DNA from: JAQICJ01 sp041686345
Lineage (GTDB): Bacteria > Myxococcota_A > Polyangia > HGW-17
Length of the DNA: 64,000 bases
Direction: 5' to 3'
NCBI GenBank assembly: GCA_041686345.1
Contig: JAWLEA010000001.1
Span: forward strand, 1 to 64,000
Shown here piece by piece: positions 53,901 to 62,531 of this stretch (positions are counted from its first letter, which is position 1; each line of letters starts with the position of its first letter). A program made the translations under genes and the position numbers. The notes below the pieces were generated by a model, which ran no database searches, was not told where the DNA came from, and worked only from the letters and a program-made list of their open reading frames with translations.

Positions 53901-54749
53901 ATGGTCAAAACTTTTTCAGAAATTTTTACAATTTTTTTTGTTCTGAGTTTTATTATGATCAAAGATGTTCAGAGCAGAAAAAAAAAGAAAGCCAAGAAGA
54001 ATGTCTGGAATAAAACTTCCCAGATGATGAAATATATCAAGAAAATTAGAGTTCCCCAAAAGGGAATGGACAAGCAATGTGTGGCTCGTTTGCGGGCCAA
54101 AGGCGTTCGCTTTCAATTGTTATCCAAGGTTAAACACATCAATACCCCCATCAAAATAAAACAAAAATCTCTGGGTGGTGTTTTGTATCGCAGAGCATGG
54201 AACAACAAAACAGCTCCCTTTATTTTAAATTGCAAGATGGTTGAAAACCTTATTCTTGCCGGTCCTTATCTCAGACGTTACGGAATTGCCAGTGTCTATT
54301 GGACTTCCGCCTGGAGATATTCGTTTATTCACGGGACAAAAAAATTAAGTAATCATGTTTATGGGAATGCAATTGATATTACAGCCATTGATGGTGGTTT
54401 CGGATATGCTTCCCTCTCAAGTCATTGGGAGAGGGGTTGCGGAGGTTGCGGTCACAATTGCAAAACTAAAAAAGGAAGAGCCCTGCGGGCTTTTTCATGT
54501 GCCACTCGTGGTAAAAAATTGTTTAAAGCGGTTTTGACTCCTGATTATGATGCTTTGCACGCTGATCATTATCATTTGGGAAATCCTGCAGCCAATGTCA
54601 AACTCAAGGTAAAGATCAAAGCAAAACATTTGACAGGGACAAAATCATCGCAAAAATCAAAGGGGAGTGCTGCTTCCAGAAATCACTGGGTAAAAGGCAA
54701 GGTGGAAAGAAAGTGGGAACCTTCCCGTTCCAGACCGCCTCATTATTAA
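53901..54749 (+). CDS. extensin-like LAS-family peptidase
   Basis: Predicted 282-residue exported protein with the bacterial extensin-like domain, a relative of the LAS zinc peptidases that cut peptidoglycan peptides. Zinc ligands are probably the His and Asp of SNHVYGNAIDIT and the last His of LHADHYHLG; SAWRYSF stands where the family has SY.CR. Cys pairs (CVARL, CKMVENL, GCGGCGHNC) suggest disulfides. The N-terminus is a signal peptide followed by a Lys-rich linker. The C-terminal 50 residues are basic and low-complexity. The start ATG 53901 has little Shine-Dalgarno support. Confidence 0.82.
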   Translation: MVKTFSEIFTIFFVLSFIMIKDVQSRKKKKAKKNVWNKTSQMMKYIKKIRVPQKGMDKQCVARLRAKGVRFQLLSKVKHINTPIKIKQKSLGGVLYRRAWNNKTAPFILNCKMVENLILAGPYLRRYGIASVYWTSAWRYSFIHGTKKLSNHVYGNAIDITAIDGGFGYASLSSHWERGCGGCGHNCKTKKGRALRAFSCATRGKKLFKAVLTPDYDALHADHYHLGNPAANVKLKVKIKAKHLTGTKSSQKSKGSAASRNHWVKGKVERKWEPSRSRPPHY

Positions 54750-54951
54750 TTCCCATTTCAGAATTTCATTGTCCGAGACCAGGTATTTGTCAAAAACATG
54801 AGTAGACAATTTTTTTCAGGTTTTTTATTCTGTTTTTGAAATTTGACAAAGAAGAAGAGTATAATATTTTTGATTTGTTGAACAATTTTAAACTGGAATT
54901 TTTCTCAGTTTTATTTCTGAGTTGAATTTCATGATAAAGGGAGTTTATCCT

Positions 54952-55788
54952 ATGAACATAAACAAAATTAAATCCAGAGAAATAAGCTTTATTCATTTTT
55001 TCTTTCTGTTGTCTTCCTTGCTGGCATTGAATTGGGGTTGCGAAAAGAAAAAAACCTGTCCCTACGGACAGAAAAAAGTTGGAGATAAATGCAGATGTAA
55101 ATTTAATTCCAACTGTCCCAAAGACAAAGTTTGTAAAAATGGCAAATGTGTAATCAAGGTCAAAAAAGACACCTGCCCAGATGTTCCCTGTACCCAAGGC
55201 AAAGTTTGTAAAAATGGCAAATGTGTCAATTGTGAGAATGATCAGGAATGCGGAAAGGGAAGACATTGCAGTGACGGTCTTTGCAAAAAAAATGGCAATG
55301 AATGCAGTCCCGATAAAGATTGCCCCTTGGGACAAAAATGTGAACATGGATATTGTGTAAAACACAAGGGGGTTGGACCAAAGTGTTCGGGAGCCGATTG
55401 TATCAACGCACCCTGCAGTTTGAAACCTGTATTTTTCAATTATAATGAAGCCAATATTCCCTCTTTTTCACAGCAGGCACTCAAACATAATATAAACTGT
55501 CTTAGAAAGGCCTACGACAAAGATATCAAAAAAGTTCACCTGATTGGAATGTGTGATCCCCGTGGTCCAACAACCTTTAATGACGATCTGGCCAGTTTGA
55601 GAATAAAGTCAGTAATTGACAGAATGACCCTGCAGGCACCTTCTTTAATGAAAAAGTTCGAGGTTTCCACCGAACCCCTTGGTGAAACCTGTGCCAAAGG
55701 TACAGGTTCCACCGGTTGGAAAAAAGACAGAAGAGTTCAATTTGTCTGGTATCGCAGTGATAAAGTTTGTCCCGTTATTGAAGAATAA
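54952..55788 (+). CDS. Pal/OmpA-like lipoprotein with Cys-rich N-terminal repeats
   Basis: Predicted 278-residue lipoprotein (lipobox ending WGC). Residues about 35-150 hold Cys-rich units (CKNGKCV, CSDGLCK, CEHGYCV) like EGF/Dickkopf-type repeats. The C-terminal 115 residues match the OmpA/Pal peptidoglycan-binding fold: PVFFNYNEANI, IGMCDPRGPTTFNDDLASLR and DRRVQFVW, where GMCDPRG stands for GHTDPRG. It probably ties the outer membrane to the wall. GGGAG precedes ATG 54952; the upstream frame from 54922 is rejected. First of three adjacent lipoprotein genes. Confidence 0.87.
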   Translation: MNINKIKSREISFIHFFFLLSSLLALNWGCEKKKTCPYGQKKVGDKCRCKFNSNCPKDKVCKNGKCVIKVKKDTCPDVPCTQGKVCKNGKCVNCENDQECGKGRHCSDGLCKKNGNECSPDKDCPLGQKCEHGYCVKHKGVGPKCSGADCINAPCSLKPVFFNYNEANIPSFSQQALKHNINCLRKAYDKDIKKVHLIGMCDPRGPTTFNDDLASLRIKSVIDRMTLQAPSLMKKFEVSTEPLGETCAKGTGSTGWKKDRRVQFVWYRSDKVCPVIEE

Positions 55789-55799
55789 TCAGGTTTGCA

Positions 55800-56297
55800 A
55801 TGAAAATATTCATCTTTATTTGCAACAAAATAATTAAAAGGTCCAAAGGTCTTTTTCTTTTTTTCCTTTTATTTTTAAATTTGGTGGTTTTGACCGGTTG
55901 TGCCAGATATCTTGCCTCCCGCAAACAATTTGACAAAATTGACAAGGAAGCGGCTCTGGTAGAGGAAGAACTGGCAGATGCCAATCTTTCCGCCCAGAAG
56001 AGGCACAGAGTTCTGGGCACTCAATTAAAGGAAATCAAATCCATAAAAAAAGAACGTCAATTGTTTCAAGGAGCCATGAACCGAATGTCAACCGCTCTTT
56101 TTCAAGATATTAAAGAATTGACTCGAGCTGTGGCTGACCTGACCTCCAGATTGGATAAACTGGAAAAAAAGGCCGAAACTTTGTTGGAAAAGAGAGCCCG
56201 GCAAAAACAAATCGTAGAAAAAAAATGGGATAAAAAGATTAAAAATCTGGAACAGAAAGCCTGCAAAAAATGGCCGGGACTTGAAGGGTGCAGATAA
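55800..56297 (+). CDS. coiled-coil lipoprotein
   Basis: Predicted 165-residue lipoprotein (lipobox LTGC). The mature part is mostly one coiled coil (about 40-150; RAVADLTSRLDKLEKKAETLLEKR) with two Cys near the end. It resembles murein-lipoprotein or YbgF-type trimerisation helices in style only. It starts 12 bases after the Pal-like gene with AGG at suitable spacing and is followed 21 bases later by another lipoprotein gene. Confidence 0.8.
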   Translation: MKIFIFICNKIIKRSKGLFLFFLLFLNLVVLTGCARYLASRKQFDKIDKEAALVEEELADANLSAQKRHRVLGTQLKEIKSIKKERQLFQGAMNRMSTALFQDIKELTRAVADLTSRLDKLEKKAETLLEKRARQKQIVEKKWDKKIKNLEQKACKKWPGLEGCR

Positions 56298-56317
56298 TAA
56301 TTGGAAAATGAGGAATT

Positions 56318-57172
56318 ATGGTGAAAATTAAAATCTGGTTTTTAACAGGATTGGTGTTTTCTTTTCTTTTGCCTGGTTGCAGTTGGTTTGTAACCAGAAA
56401 AGAAGCCGATCAGATGAAGATTAGAGTTGAAAAAATTTCCGAAGAATTAAAACAGAGAAGAAAAGAAGAAAAGGCTTTCGGTGAGGCCATTGTCAATGCA
56501 AAAAAAGAATTGAGCAAGGTGGCTGAAGCCAGAGAGCGTTATCGCAAGGAACAAACTGCTTTTATCAGAAAAGTACATCTTCTGCTTTCAAAACTCAATG
56601 TCAACATCAGGACTTTTGAGGTAAATCTGGCATCTTTAAAAAAGAAGGTAGACAAAACCCTTAAAAAAGAAGTGGAGGAGATAGAAACTATTTTCAAAGA
56701 AAGAGCTGAGGAACTTCAGGAACTGGAAAAAAAATTCAATCTGCTCATTGCCAATTACATCAAAGAGTCTCCTAAGAAATTTCTTAAATATATCAAAGCA
56801 TTTGCTGTTGCAAAAAAGTGGAAATCTCTCAACCGGCATCTGGCTTTGATGAAATTGAAATTTCCTTCTTCAAATGAAATGGAAGAGGGGTTGGTCTTTG
56901 CTTTGAAAAAACTGAATGAAGCCAAGGAATACGGCAAGGTAATTATTTATTGCGGACTCTATCGTCGGCTTTTTTCCCAGGGACCCAATTATCCTCTTGT
57001 TTTATTGATGGAAGCTGAAGCAAAGTATGCCATCATGAATTGCAGTGATGCCCTGAAACTTCTTAAAGAATTCAGCAACAAATTTCCCAACCACAAACAG
57101 CTTTCCAAAGTCAAAAAATTGCAGCAGGAAATTTCATCCAAACTTCACTCCAAAATGTATTGCACCAAATAA
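56318..57172 (+). CDS. coiled-coil/TPR lipoprotein, CpoB-like in layout
   Basis: Predicted 284-residue lipoprotein (lipobox LPGC). A long coiled coil (about 25-150) is followed by TPR-like helices (YGKVIIYCGLYRRLFSQGPN, ALKLLKEFSNKFPNHKQLSK). Coiled coil plus C-terminal TPR in a gene downstream of a Pal-like protein recalls YbgF/CpoB of the Tol-Pal system, but it is lipidated and no Tol genes are nearby. Start ATG is preceded by AGGA. Confidence 0.78.
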   Translation: MVKIKIWFLTGLVFSFLLPGCSWFVTRKEADQMKIRVEKISEELKQRRKEEKAFGEAIVNAKKELSKVAEARERYRKEQTAFIRKVHLLLSKLNVNIRTFEVNLASLKKKVDKTLKKEVEEIETIFKERAEELQELEKKFNLLIANYIKESPKKFLKYIKAFAVAKKWKSLNRHLALMKLKFPSSNEMEEGLVFALKKLNEAKEYGKVIIYCGLYRRLFSQGPNYPLVLLMEAEAKYAIMNCSDALKLLKEFSNKFPNHKQLSKVKKLQQEISSKLHSKMYCTK

Positions 57173-57244
57173 TTTGCAATGAATTCAAGCAATCCAATAC
57201 CATCTGAAAAATTGATTTTCGAATAAATTATACAAAGAGCAATA

Positions 57245-59227
57245 ATGAGTATATTTAATCTTGCCGGTGATCTTGTACCTGCCGGTGATCAGAAAAATGC
57301 AATCAAAACTATTGTCAAGGGGATAAAAGAAGGTGAGAGAGATCAGATTCTGCTTGGAATAACCGGGAGCGGAAAAACGTTCACCATGGCCAAAGTTATT
57401 GAAGCTACGAGCAAACCTACTTTGATTCTTGCTCACAATAAAACCCTCGCCGGTCAGTTGTATTCAGAATTCAAAAATTTATTTCCCCATAACAGCGTCA
57501 ATTATTTTGTTTCTTATTATGATTATTATCAACCTGAAGCATATATTCCAGTAACTGACGCTTATATAGAGAAGGATGCTCAGATCAATGAAGAAATTGA
57601 CAGATTAAGACATGCTGCCACCAATGCTCTTTTATCCCGGCGGGATGTAATTATTATCGCCAGTGTTTCCTGCATTTACGGAATAGGTTCTCCTGAATTT
57701 TATCAGGAATTGGCGATTAAAGTGAAGGTGGGAGATTATATAGACAGGGATGAATTTTTACGAAAATTGGTTGATATTCAATATACACGCAATGATTACG
57801 ATTTTTTCAGAGGTAATTTCAGAGTCAGGGGAGATGTAGTGGAAGTTTTTCCGGCTGATGAAGATCGCTGGGCCATCAGAATTGAATGGTTCGATGATGA
57901 AATTGAAAATATCATGGCGGTGGATCCTTTTTTAGGTGAAGCAGGACGCAGGTTTCAACAATTCAGTATTTTTCCCGGCAGTCACTATGTCGTACCCAGG
58001 AGGGATTTAAGTCGGGCAATTGATAAAATCAGAGACGAATTGCAGCAAAGGATCGCCTGGTACAATCGTAATGGCAGGATGTTGGAAGCACAGAGAATAG
58101 AGTTCAGGACAAGTTCAGACCTGGAAATGCTGGAAGTGACAAATTATTGCAAAGGAATTGAGAATTATTCCCGTCATCTGTCGGATCGCAAAGCTGGTGA
58201 ACCCCCGGCTACTTTGCTTGACTACTTTCCAGATGATTTCCTTCTTTTTGTTGATGAAAGTCACCAGACCCTTCCCCAAGTCAAAGCTATGTACAAAGGA
58301 GACAAAAGCAGGAAATCCAATCTGATTGAATTTGGTTTCAGATTACCCAGCGCTTTTGACAACCGTCCCCTCAAATATGATGAATTTCAGGAAAGAATCA
58401 ATCAGGCGGTATATGTCAGTGCAACTCCGGGTGATACCGAGTTTGCTTTGACCCAGGGAGTTTTTGTGGAACAGATTATCAGACCCACCGGTCTTTTGGA
58501 TCCCGAGATCGAGGTAAGAGGGGTAGATAATCAGTTGGATGATCTGCTTGAAGAAATCAAAATCAGAACAGAAAAAAATGAAAAGATTCTGGCTTTGACT
58601 CTGACCAAGCGTATGGCTGAACAATTAACCCAGTACTATCTTGATCTTGAGGTCAAGGTTCAATATCTTCACAGTGAAATTGATACTCTGGAAAGAATGC
58701 AAATTCTGAAAGATTTGCGATTGGGAGAATTTGATGTGCTGGTGGGGATTAATCTGTTGCGAGAAGGGCTGGATTTGCCTGAAGTTTCTCTGGTTGCTAT
58801 TTTGGATGCTGATGTTCAGGGTTTTTTACGATCTGAAACCTCACTTTTTCAGATTTGTGGCAGAGCTGCACGCCATGTAGAGGGGAAGGTGATCATGTAT
58901 GCTGATAAAATAACTCCTGCCATGGAAAGTGTTATCCGGGAGACTGAAAGAAGAAGAAAGATCCAGTATGAATACAATCAAAAGCACGGTATAACTCCTC
59001 AGACCATCAGAAAAAAAGTAGATGATCTCTTTGGAATGATAGGTAAAAAACCTGTCCAAGAAGAAAAAGAGGAGGATTTGGATCTCCAAAATGAGGCTGA
59101 ATTGGAAAAAGTTCTGAAAAAACTACGCAAGAAAATGCACAAGTATTCAAGAAATCTTGAATTTGAAAAAGCTGCAGCTGCCAGAGACAGAATTAAAGAG
59201 TTGGAAAGCAGATATCTTCTGCAATAA
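57245..59227 (+). CDS. uvrB: excinuclease ABC subunit B
   Basis: UvrB (660 residues) verifies DNA damage and opens the helix in nucleotide excision repair. Motifs are GITGSGKTFTMA (Walker A), LILAHNKTLAGQLYSEF, the beta-hairpin region YYDYYQPEAYIP, LLFVDESHQTLPQ (DESH), YVSATPGDTE, INLLREGLDLPEVSLVAILDAD and FQICGRAARH. A UVR motif closes the protein (LEFEKAAAARDRIKELE). A genuine UvrA may be outside the window; the UvrA-like protein at 37.6 kb is a possible but unproven partner. Confidence 0.98.
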   Translation: MSIFNLAGDLVPAGDQKNAIKTIVKGIKEGERDQILLGITGSGKTFTMAKVIEATSKPTLILAHNKTLAGQLYSEFKNLFPHNSVNYFVSYYDYYQPEAYIPVTDAYIEKDAQINEEIDRLRHAATNALLSRRDVIIIASVSCIYGIGSPEFYQELAIKVKVGDYIDRDEFLRKLVDIQYTRNDYDFFRGNFRVRGDVVEVFPADEDRWAIRIEWFDDEIENIMAVDPFLGEAGRRFQQFSIFPGSHYVVPRRDLSRAIDKIRDELQQRIAWYNRNGRMLEAQRIEFRTSSDLEMLEVTNYCKGIENYSRHLSDRKAGEPPATLLDYFPDDFLLFVDESHQTLPQVKAMYKGDKSRKSNLIEFGFRLPSAFDNRPLKYDEFQERINQAVYVSATPGDTEFALTQGVFVEQIIRPTGLLDPEIEVRGVDNQLDDLLEEIKIRTEKNEKILALTLTKRMAEQLTQYYLDLEVKVQYLHSEIDTLERMQILKDLRLGEFDVLVGINLLREGLDLPEVSLVAILDADVQGFLRSETSLFQICGRAARHVEGKVIMYADKITPAMESVIRETERRRKIQYEYNQKHGITPQTIRKKVDDLFGMIGKKPVQEEKEEDLDLQNEAELEKVLKKLRKKMHKYSRNLEFEKAAAARDRIKELESRYLLQ

Positions 59228-59239
59228 TCAGTTCACATT

Positions 59240-59345
59240 TATGTCACAGTTCAGAATGGGAGTTATTGATTGAAACTGAAGTTGGATTGAGATGCACCTG
59301 GCAACATCGCAGATAGTTCTTGCTCAACGGGAACCAGAACCAGAA
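59240..59345 (-). repeat. decayed relic of the palindromic element, copy 8
   Basis: CAGAATGGGAGTTATTGATTG, then GTTGGATTGAGATGC and CATCGCAGATAGTT align in order with the reverse orientation of the family (compare copy 4). Both inverted repeats and the second half are lost. Confidence 0.55.
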
Positions 59346-59565
59346 ACAGAGTAATTTTTAGCGAAAATTACAGGCTTATTCTCTCTTTGGGTTGATTATG
59401 AAATCTTTTTCTTGTAAATTTCACTTGATATATTTTTTTTTTTACTTATTCTAGCTGAAGTTCAGCCCGGATCTGTTGCCAGTCAAATTGATTTTCAGAT
59501 GGTCACGGCAATCTGAAACGGGAATTGGCTGATTTGTCGTCCCAAAATGGCAAACAGACAATCAA
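59346..59565. other. uvrB-tRNA spacer
   Basis: AT-rich sequence without a gene. A short stretch near 59485-59550 (CAGATGGTCACGG...GTCCCAAAATGG) may be a further highly decayed copy of the palindromic element, but it is too weak to annotate. No clear tRNA promoter was assigned. Confidence 0.3.
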
Positions 59566-59639
59566 GGGCCTATAGCTCAGTTGGTCAGAGCCACCGGCTC
59601 ATAACCGGTCGGTCCCTGGTTCGAGTCCAGGTAGGCCCA
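59566..59639 (+). tRNA. tRNA with CAT anticodon (probably Ile2, possibly Met)
   Basis: Class I tRNA of 74 bases without encoded CCA. Acceptor GGGCCTA/TAGGCCC with A73; D-arm GCTC/GAGC; anticodon arm ACCGG-CTCATAA-CCGGT, anticodon CAT; T-arm CCTGG-TTCGAGT-CCAGG. The GGGCCTA acceptor is the one commonly seen in isoleucine tRNAs, which favours the lysidine-modified Ile2 type over elongator Met. It is not an initiator by its acceptor end, since position 1 pairs. Confidence 0.9.
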
Positions 59640-59748
59640 CCCTTACTGTATGGAAAATACAATATTTTCACTTAATTCAATAGAAGCAAATTTATATCCA
59701 ATTAATATTATTTCTCAAAAAATTCATTCAGGGGTTCGGAGGTAGACA

Positions 59749-60462
59749 TTGAAAGAAAATCTGCATAAATTGCTGGTATTGCAAGAACACGATGTTGAAA
59801 TAAACAAACTTGAACAGGAAAAACAAGAAATGCCTCAGGAATTGGAATCTCTTAAAAACGATGTTTCCGAACTTGAGGCAATTCTAAAAAAGGAAATTGA
59901 CAGTCTGGAAGAAGTTCAAACCTGGAAAAAAAACAGGGAGAAAAGTCTTGCCGGAACTGAAGAAAGAATCAAAAAAAGAATCAAGGATCTGGATAAGGTA
60001 ACCACGGGGAAAGATTATTTTGGTCTCCAGAAAGAACTGGAAATTCATCGGAAAAAAGCTAGAGAACATGAAGATGAAATTCTCAAGTTGATGGAAGTTG
60101 TTGAAGAGAGACAAAAGGTTGTACAAGACAGAAAAAAACAACTGGCTCGATTTTGGAAAGCAGTTGAGAAAAAAGAAAAGGGCTTTGCTGAAAGAATGGA
60201 GAAAATCGATAAAGAGTTGGCAAAACTCAACCAGGAAAGAAAAGAACTTTCCAGCGGAATTCCCAAAAATCTGATGCGTAAATATGATTTTCTCACCAGC
60301 AAAAGATTTCCGGCAATGGTGGAAGCCAAAGAAGAAAGATGTCTTGGTTGCAATATGGGAATACCTGCCCAGAAATTCAATTCCCTTTATGAAGTTTCTT
60401 CCATTGTGGAATGTCCTTTTTGTTCAAGGATTCTTTATATCAAAGAAGCTCTGCAAGATTAA
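59749..60462 (+). CDS. C4-type zinc-ribbon coiled-coil protein
   Basis: Predicted 237-residue protein of the family with a long helical hairpin (about 1-190) and a C-terminal zinc ribbon (CLGCNMGIP...CPFC). Motifs DLDKVTTGKDYFGLQKELE and FPAMVEAKEERC fit the family, often annotated as a nucleic-acid-binding regulator; the function is unsettled. The start is TTG at 59749 with GGAGG six bases upstream, the only well-supported choice. It follows the tRNA by 109 bases on the same strand. Confidence 0.9.
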   Translation: MKENLHKLLVLQEHDVEINKLEQEKQEMPQELESLKNDVSELEAILKKEIDSLEEVQTWKKNREKSLAGTEERIKKRIKDLDKVTTGKDYFGLQKELEIHRKKAREHEDEILKLMEVVEERQKVVQDRKKQLARFWKAVEKKEKGFAERMEKIDKELAKLNQERKELSSGIPKNLMRKYDFLTSKRFPAMVEAKEERCLGCNMGIPAQKFNSLYEVSSIVECPFCSRILYIKEALQD

Positions 60463-60561
60463 CTTCGTAGACTGCTGTTCCCATCCCTGGCAAAATTACT
60501 TTTCATATCCCAATCTTCCCCTTAAGCCGAGGATTTCGTTTTAAGCCATTAAATCAGTGAT

Positions 60562-61368
60562 TCAGCGACATAATTGTCTTTTTTTCCAGGAGAGGGTTCC
60601 CTTCCAGCAACTGTAGACTTTCTTTACCCCATCCTCTTCATCCTCCTCTTCATCTTCTTTATCCTCTTCATCTTCTTTATCCTCTTCATCCTCTTCATTC
60701 TCATTATTTTCTTCTTCTTTGTTTTTCCGGCTGTCAGTTTCAAACATTTCAACTTCAGATGATTCAGAAGGTATGCCTGGTTCTTCACTTGTATCAACAT
60801 TGGTATCATTGGTGGTATCAACTATTTGTTCAGAAGCATCCTGGGTGGGTTCAGGTTCAGGTTCGATTATCTCTGAACGACATTCATTCCAGGCCCATTT
60901 TTCAGGTTGACCACAAGAAGGAATTTTCTGCGAAGATGAAATATCCCACCCCGATGCCAGTTTACAGCCTTTGTTGTCTTCTTGCAGACGGCAAAAAGCC
61001 CTGGTGGAATGACGAATTGTTTCTTTGCCGTCACAGTCAAAATCAAAACTGCCGTTTTTCCTGGGTCTGGAAAAATAACTCTTTTGCTGGGGATGAACTC
61101 TGGAATCGTTGTCGTCACAATCTCCACTTTTATTTACATAATTCTCAAGTTGTTGGCACGAGATTTTGGAAACTTTGGAATTACCCCAACCATCACCGTC
61201 TTTATCCAGATAGAATTTTTCTTTATGCTTACAGGAACGGGAATCTACCGATTTTTTGTTTTTGAATTTTGCCAGGAGATGCTTGTCTTTCCTTTGCAAG
61301 CTTGAAGGAGAACTTTCACAACTCCAGATTGCAACTGTTAAGAACAAAAACAAGATAAAGCGCAACAT
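60562..61368 (-). CDS. MopE-type metal-binding-motif lipoprotein
   Basis: Predicted 268-residue lipoprotein (lipobox IWSC). DKDGDGWGNS, GDCDDNDSRVHPQ and FDFDCDGKE form the putative metal-binding motif of the MopE/PF11617 type, found in many Myxococcota surface proteins. Cys-rich segments follow. A Thr/Asp/Pro linker leads to an extremely acidic run of Glu/Asp/Lys repeats (EEDKEDEEDKEDEEE), then a short Cys-containing C-terminus (YSCWKGTLSWKKRQLC). ATG 61368 starts one base after the bamB stop; the longer frame to 61527 overlaps bamB and is rejected. Confidence 0.85.
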   Translation of the reverse strand: MLRFILFLFLTVAIWSCESSPSSLQRKDKHLLAKFKNKKSVDSRSCKHKEKFYLDKDGDGWGNSKVSKISCQQLENYVNKSGDCDDNDSRVHPQQKSYFSRPRKNGSFDFDCDGKETIRHSTRAFCRLQEDNKGCKLASGWDISSSQKIPSCGQPEKWAWNECRSEIIEPEPEPTQDASEQIVDTTNDTNVDTSEEPGIPSESSEVEMFETDSRKNKEEENNENEEDEEDKEDEEDKEDEEEDEEDGVKKVYSCWKGTLSWKKRQLCR

Positions 61369-61369
61369 G

Positions 61370-62497
61370 TCAAGATATTTTAAACAGATAGATACTGCCG
61401 TTGTTGAGTAGAGCGGTGATGAAATTATTGAAAACTCCAAAGTTGGAGGAGATTCCATCTCCGGGATCGAAGCGTTGATAGAAAAAGCCGTTATCTGGAT
61501 TAAGGGCAATAATTCCCCCTTTGTCAAAAGGAATAATCATTCTTTTACCCTTGATGATAATTTTTCCCGGGGTGCCAAGATCGATATTTTGTCTCCAGAT
61601 CAGTTTTCCTGAAGTATCAAGACAGTGGATTCCCTTGCTGGGGGAAACAAAATAAATTTTATCTTTGTGCAGAGTAATGGAAGTAATTCCGTAAGCACGA
61701 TAATTCCAGATCAATTCTCCGGTCTTTTTATTGAGAACACAGAGGCCTTTGTTGTAAGAAGCAGTGTATAATTTGTTTCCTTTGATAACAGCATCTGTAT
61801 CCGCATCGATGTAGTTTTCTTGATTGGGATCTTCGAGAGCTTTTTTCCAGATGGTTTGTCCTCTTTTTTGCAGATCAACGGCCAGAATTTGACCGTCGGA
61901 AAGTCCCATGAAAAGATGATTTTTATCGATAACAGGGGAGGAATGTCCTCGTACTGTGTAGCCATCTACTGTTTCATTGCGTTTGCTCCAGTGCAGGGAA
62001 CCGTTGTCAACAGCTATGGCATAGAGCATATTTCTGGCAGTGGTTATGTAGACGACTCCATTACTATAGACAGGTTTGCCCAGAAAAGCACCATAACCCT
62101 GAAATTTCCATTTCTTTTTGCCGGTTTTTGCATCAATTCCATATAATTCTCCACCGATAGTTCCTGCAATAATCAAATTAAATTGTTTGAGATGCAAAGG
62201 AGCGGAATTGATGGAAGTTTTCAGATTTGCCTTCCAGAGAGTTTGTCCTTTGAGATTGAAACAGAATAACTTGCCTTCAGAAGTACCAGTAATAATTCGT
62301 TTGCCTTTCTTATCAAAAACAGGCGTGGAAAACTCTTCATTCTTTTGGCTGAAACGCCGATGCTTGACCAAATTTTTTTTCCAGAGAGGAACCATAACCT
62401 TTCTCGGACTTACTTCTCCGTTTCTGACCTTGTGCATGGTGGGTGAAACGCAAGAATTTAAGAGAATCAGAGTTATGAAGGGAATTAAATATTTCAT
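61370..62497 (-). CDS. bamB: BamB-like beta-propeller lipoprotein
   Basis: Predicted 375-residue lipoprotein (lipobox LNSC) made of PQQ-type propeller repeats (GKLFCFNLKGQTLWKANL, GELYGIDAKTGKKKWKF, NMLYAIAVDNGSLHW, LCVLNKKTGELIWNY). BamB is an accessory of the BAM complex that folds outer-membrane proteins. It follows a YfgM homologue, as in Escherichia coli. Start ATG 62497 gives a short standard signal peptide; ATG 62545, which overlaps the yfgM stop, is an alternative that adds 16 residues. Confidence 0.87.
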   Translation of the reverse strand: MKYLIPFITLILLNSCVSPTMHKVRNGEVSPRKVMVPLWKKNLVKHRRFSQKNEEFSTPVFDKKGKRIITGTSEGKLFCFNLKGQTLWKANLKTSINSAPLHLKQFNLIIAGTIGGELYGIDAKTGKKKWKFQGYGAFLGKPVYSNGVVYITTARNMLYAIAVDNGSLHWSKRNETVDGYTVRGHSSPVIDKNHLFMGLSDGQILAVDLQKRGQTIWKKALEDPNQENYIDADTDAVIKGNKLYTASYNKGLCVLNKKTGELIWNYRAYGITSITLHKDKIYFVSPSKGIHCLDTSGKLIWRQNIDLGTPGKIIIKGKRMIIPFDKGGIIALNPDNGFFYQRFDPGDGISSNFGVFNNFITALLNNGSIYLFKIS

Positions 62498-62531
62498 GAA
62501 AGAAAAGCTTACCTTTGTTTTGGCTTGGAAA

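Noticed and set aside
60476..60500. Another repeat copy at TGTTCCCATCCCTGG
   Set aside because: Only 11-12 bases match one end and nothing else follows, so chance or a minimal relic cannot be separated.
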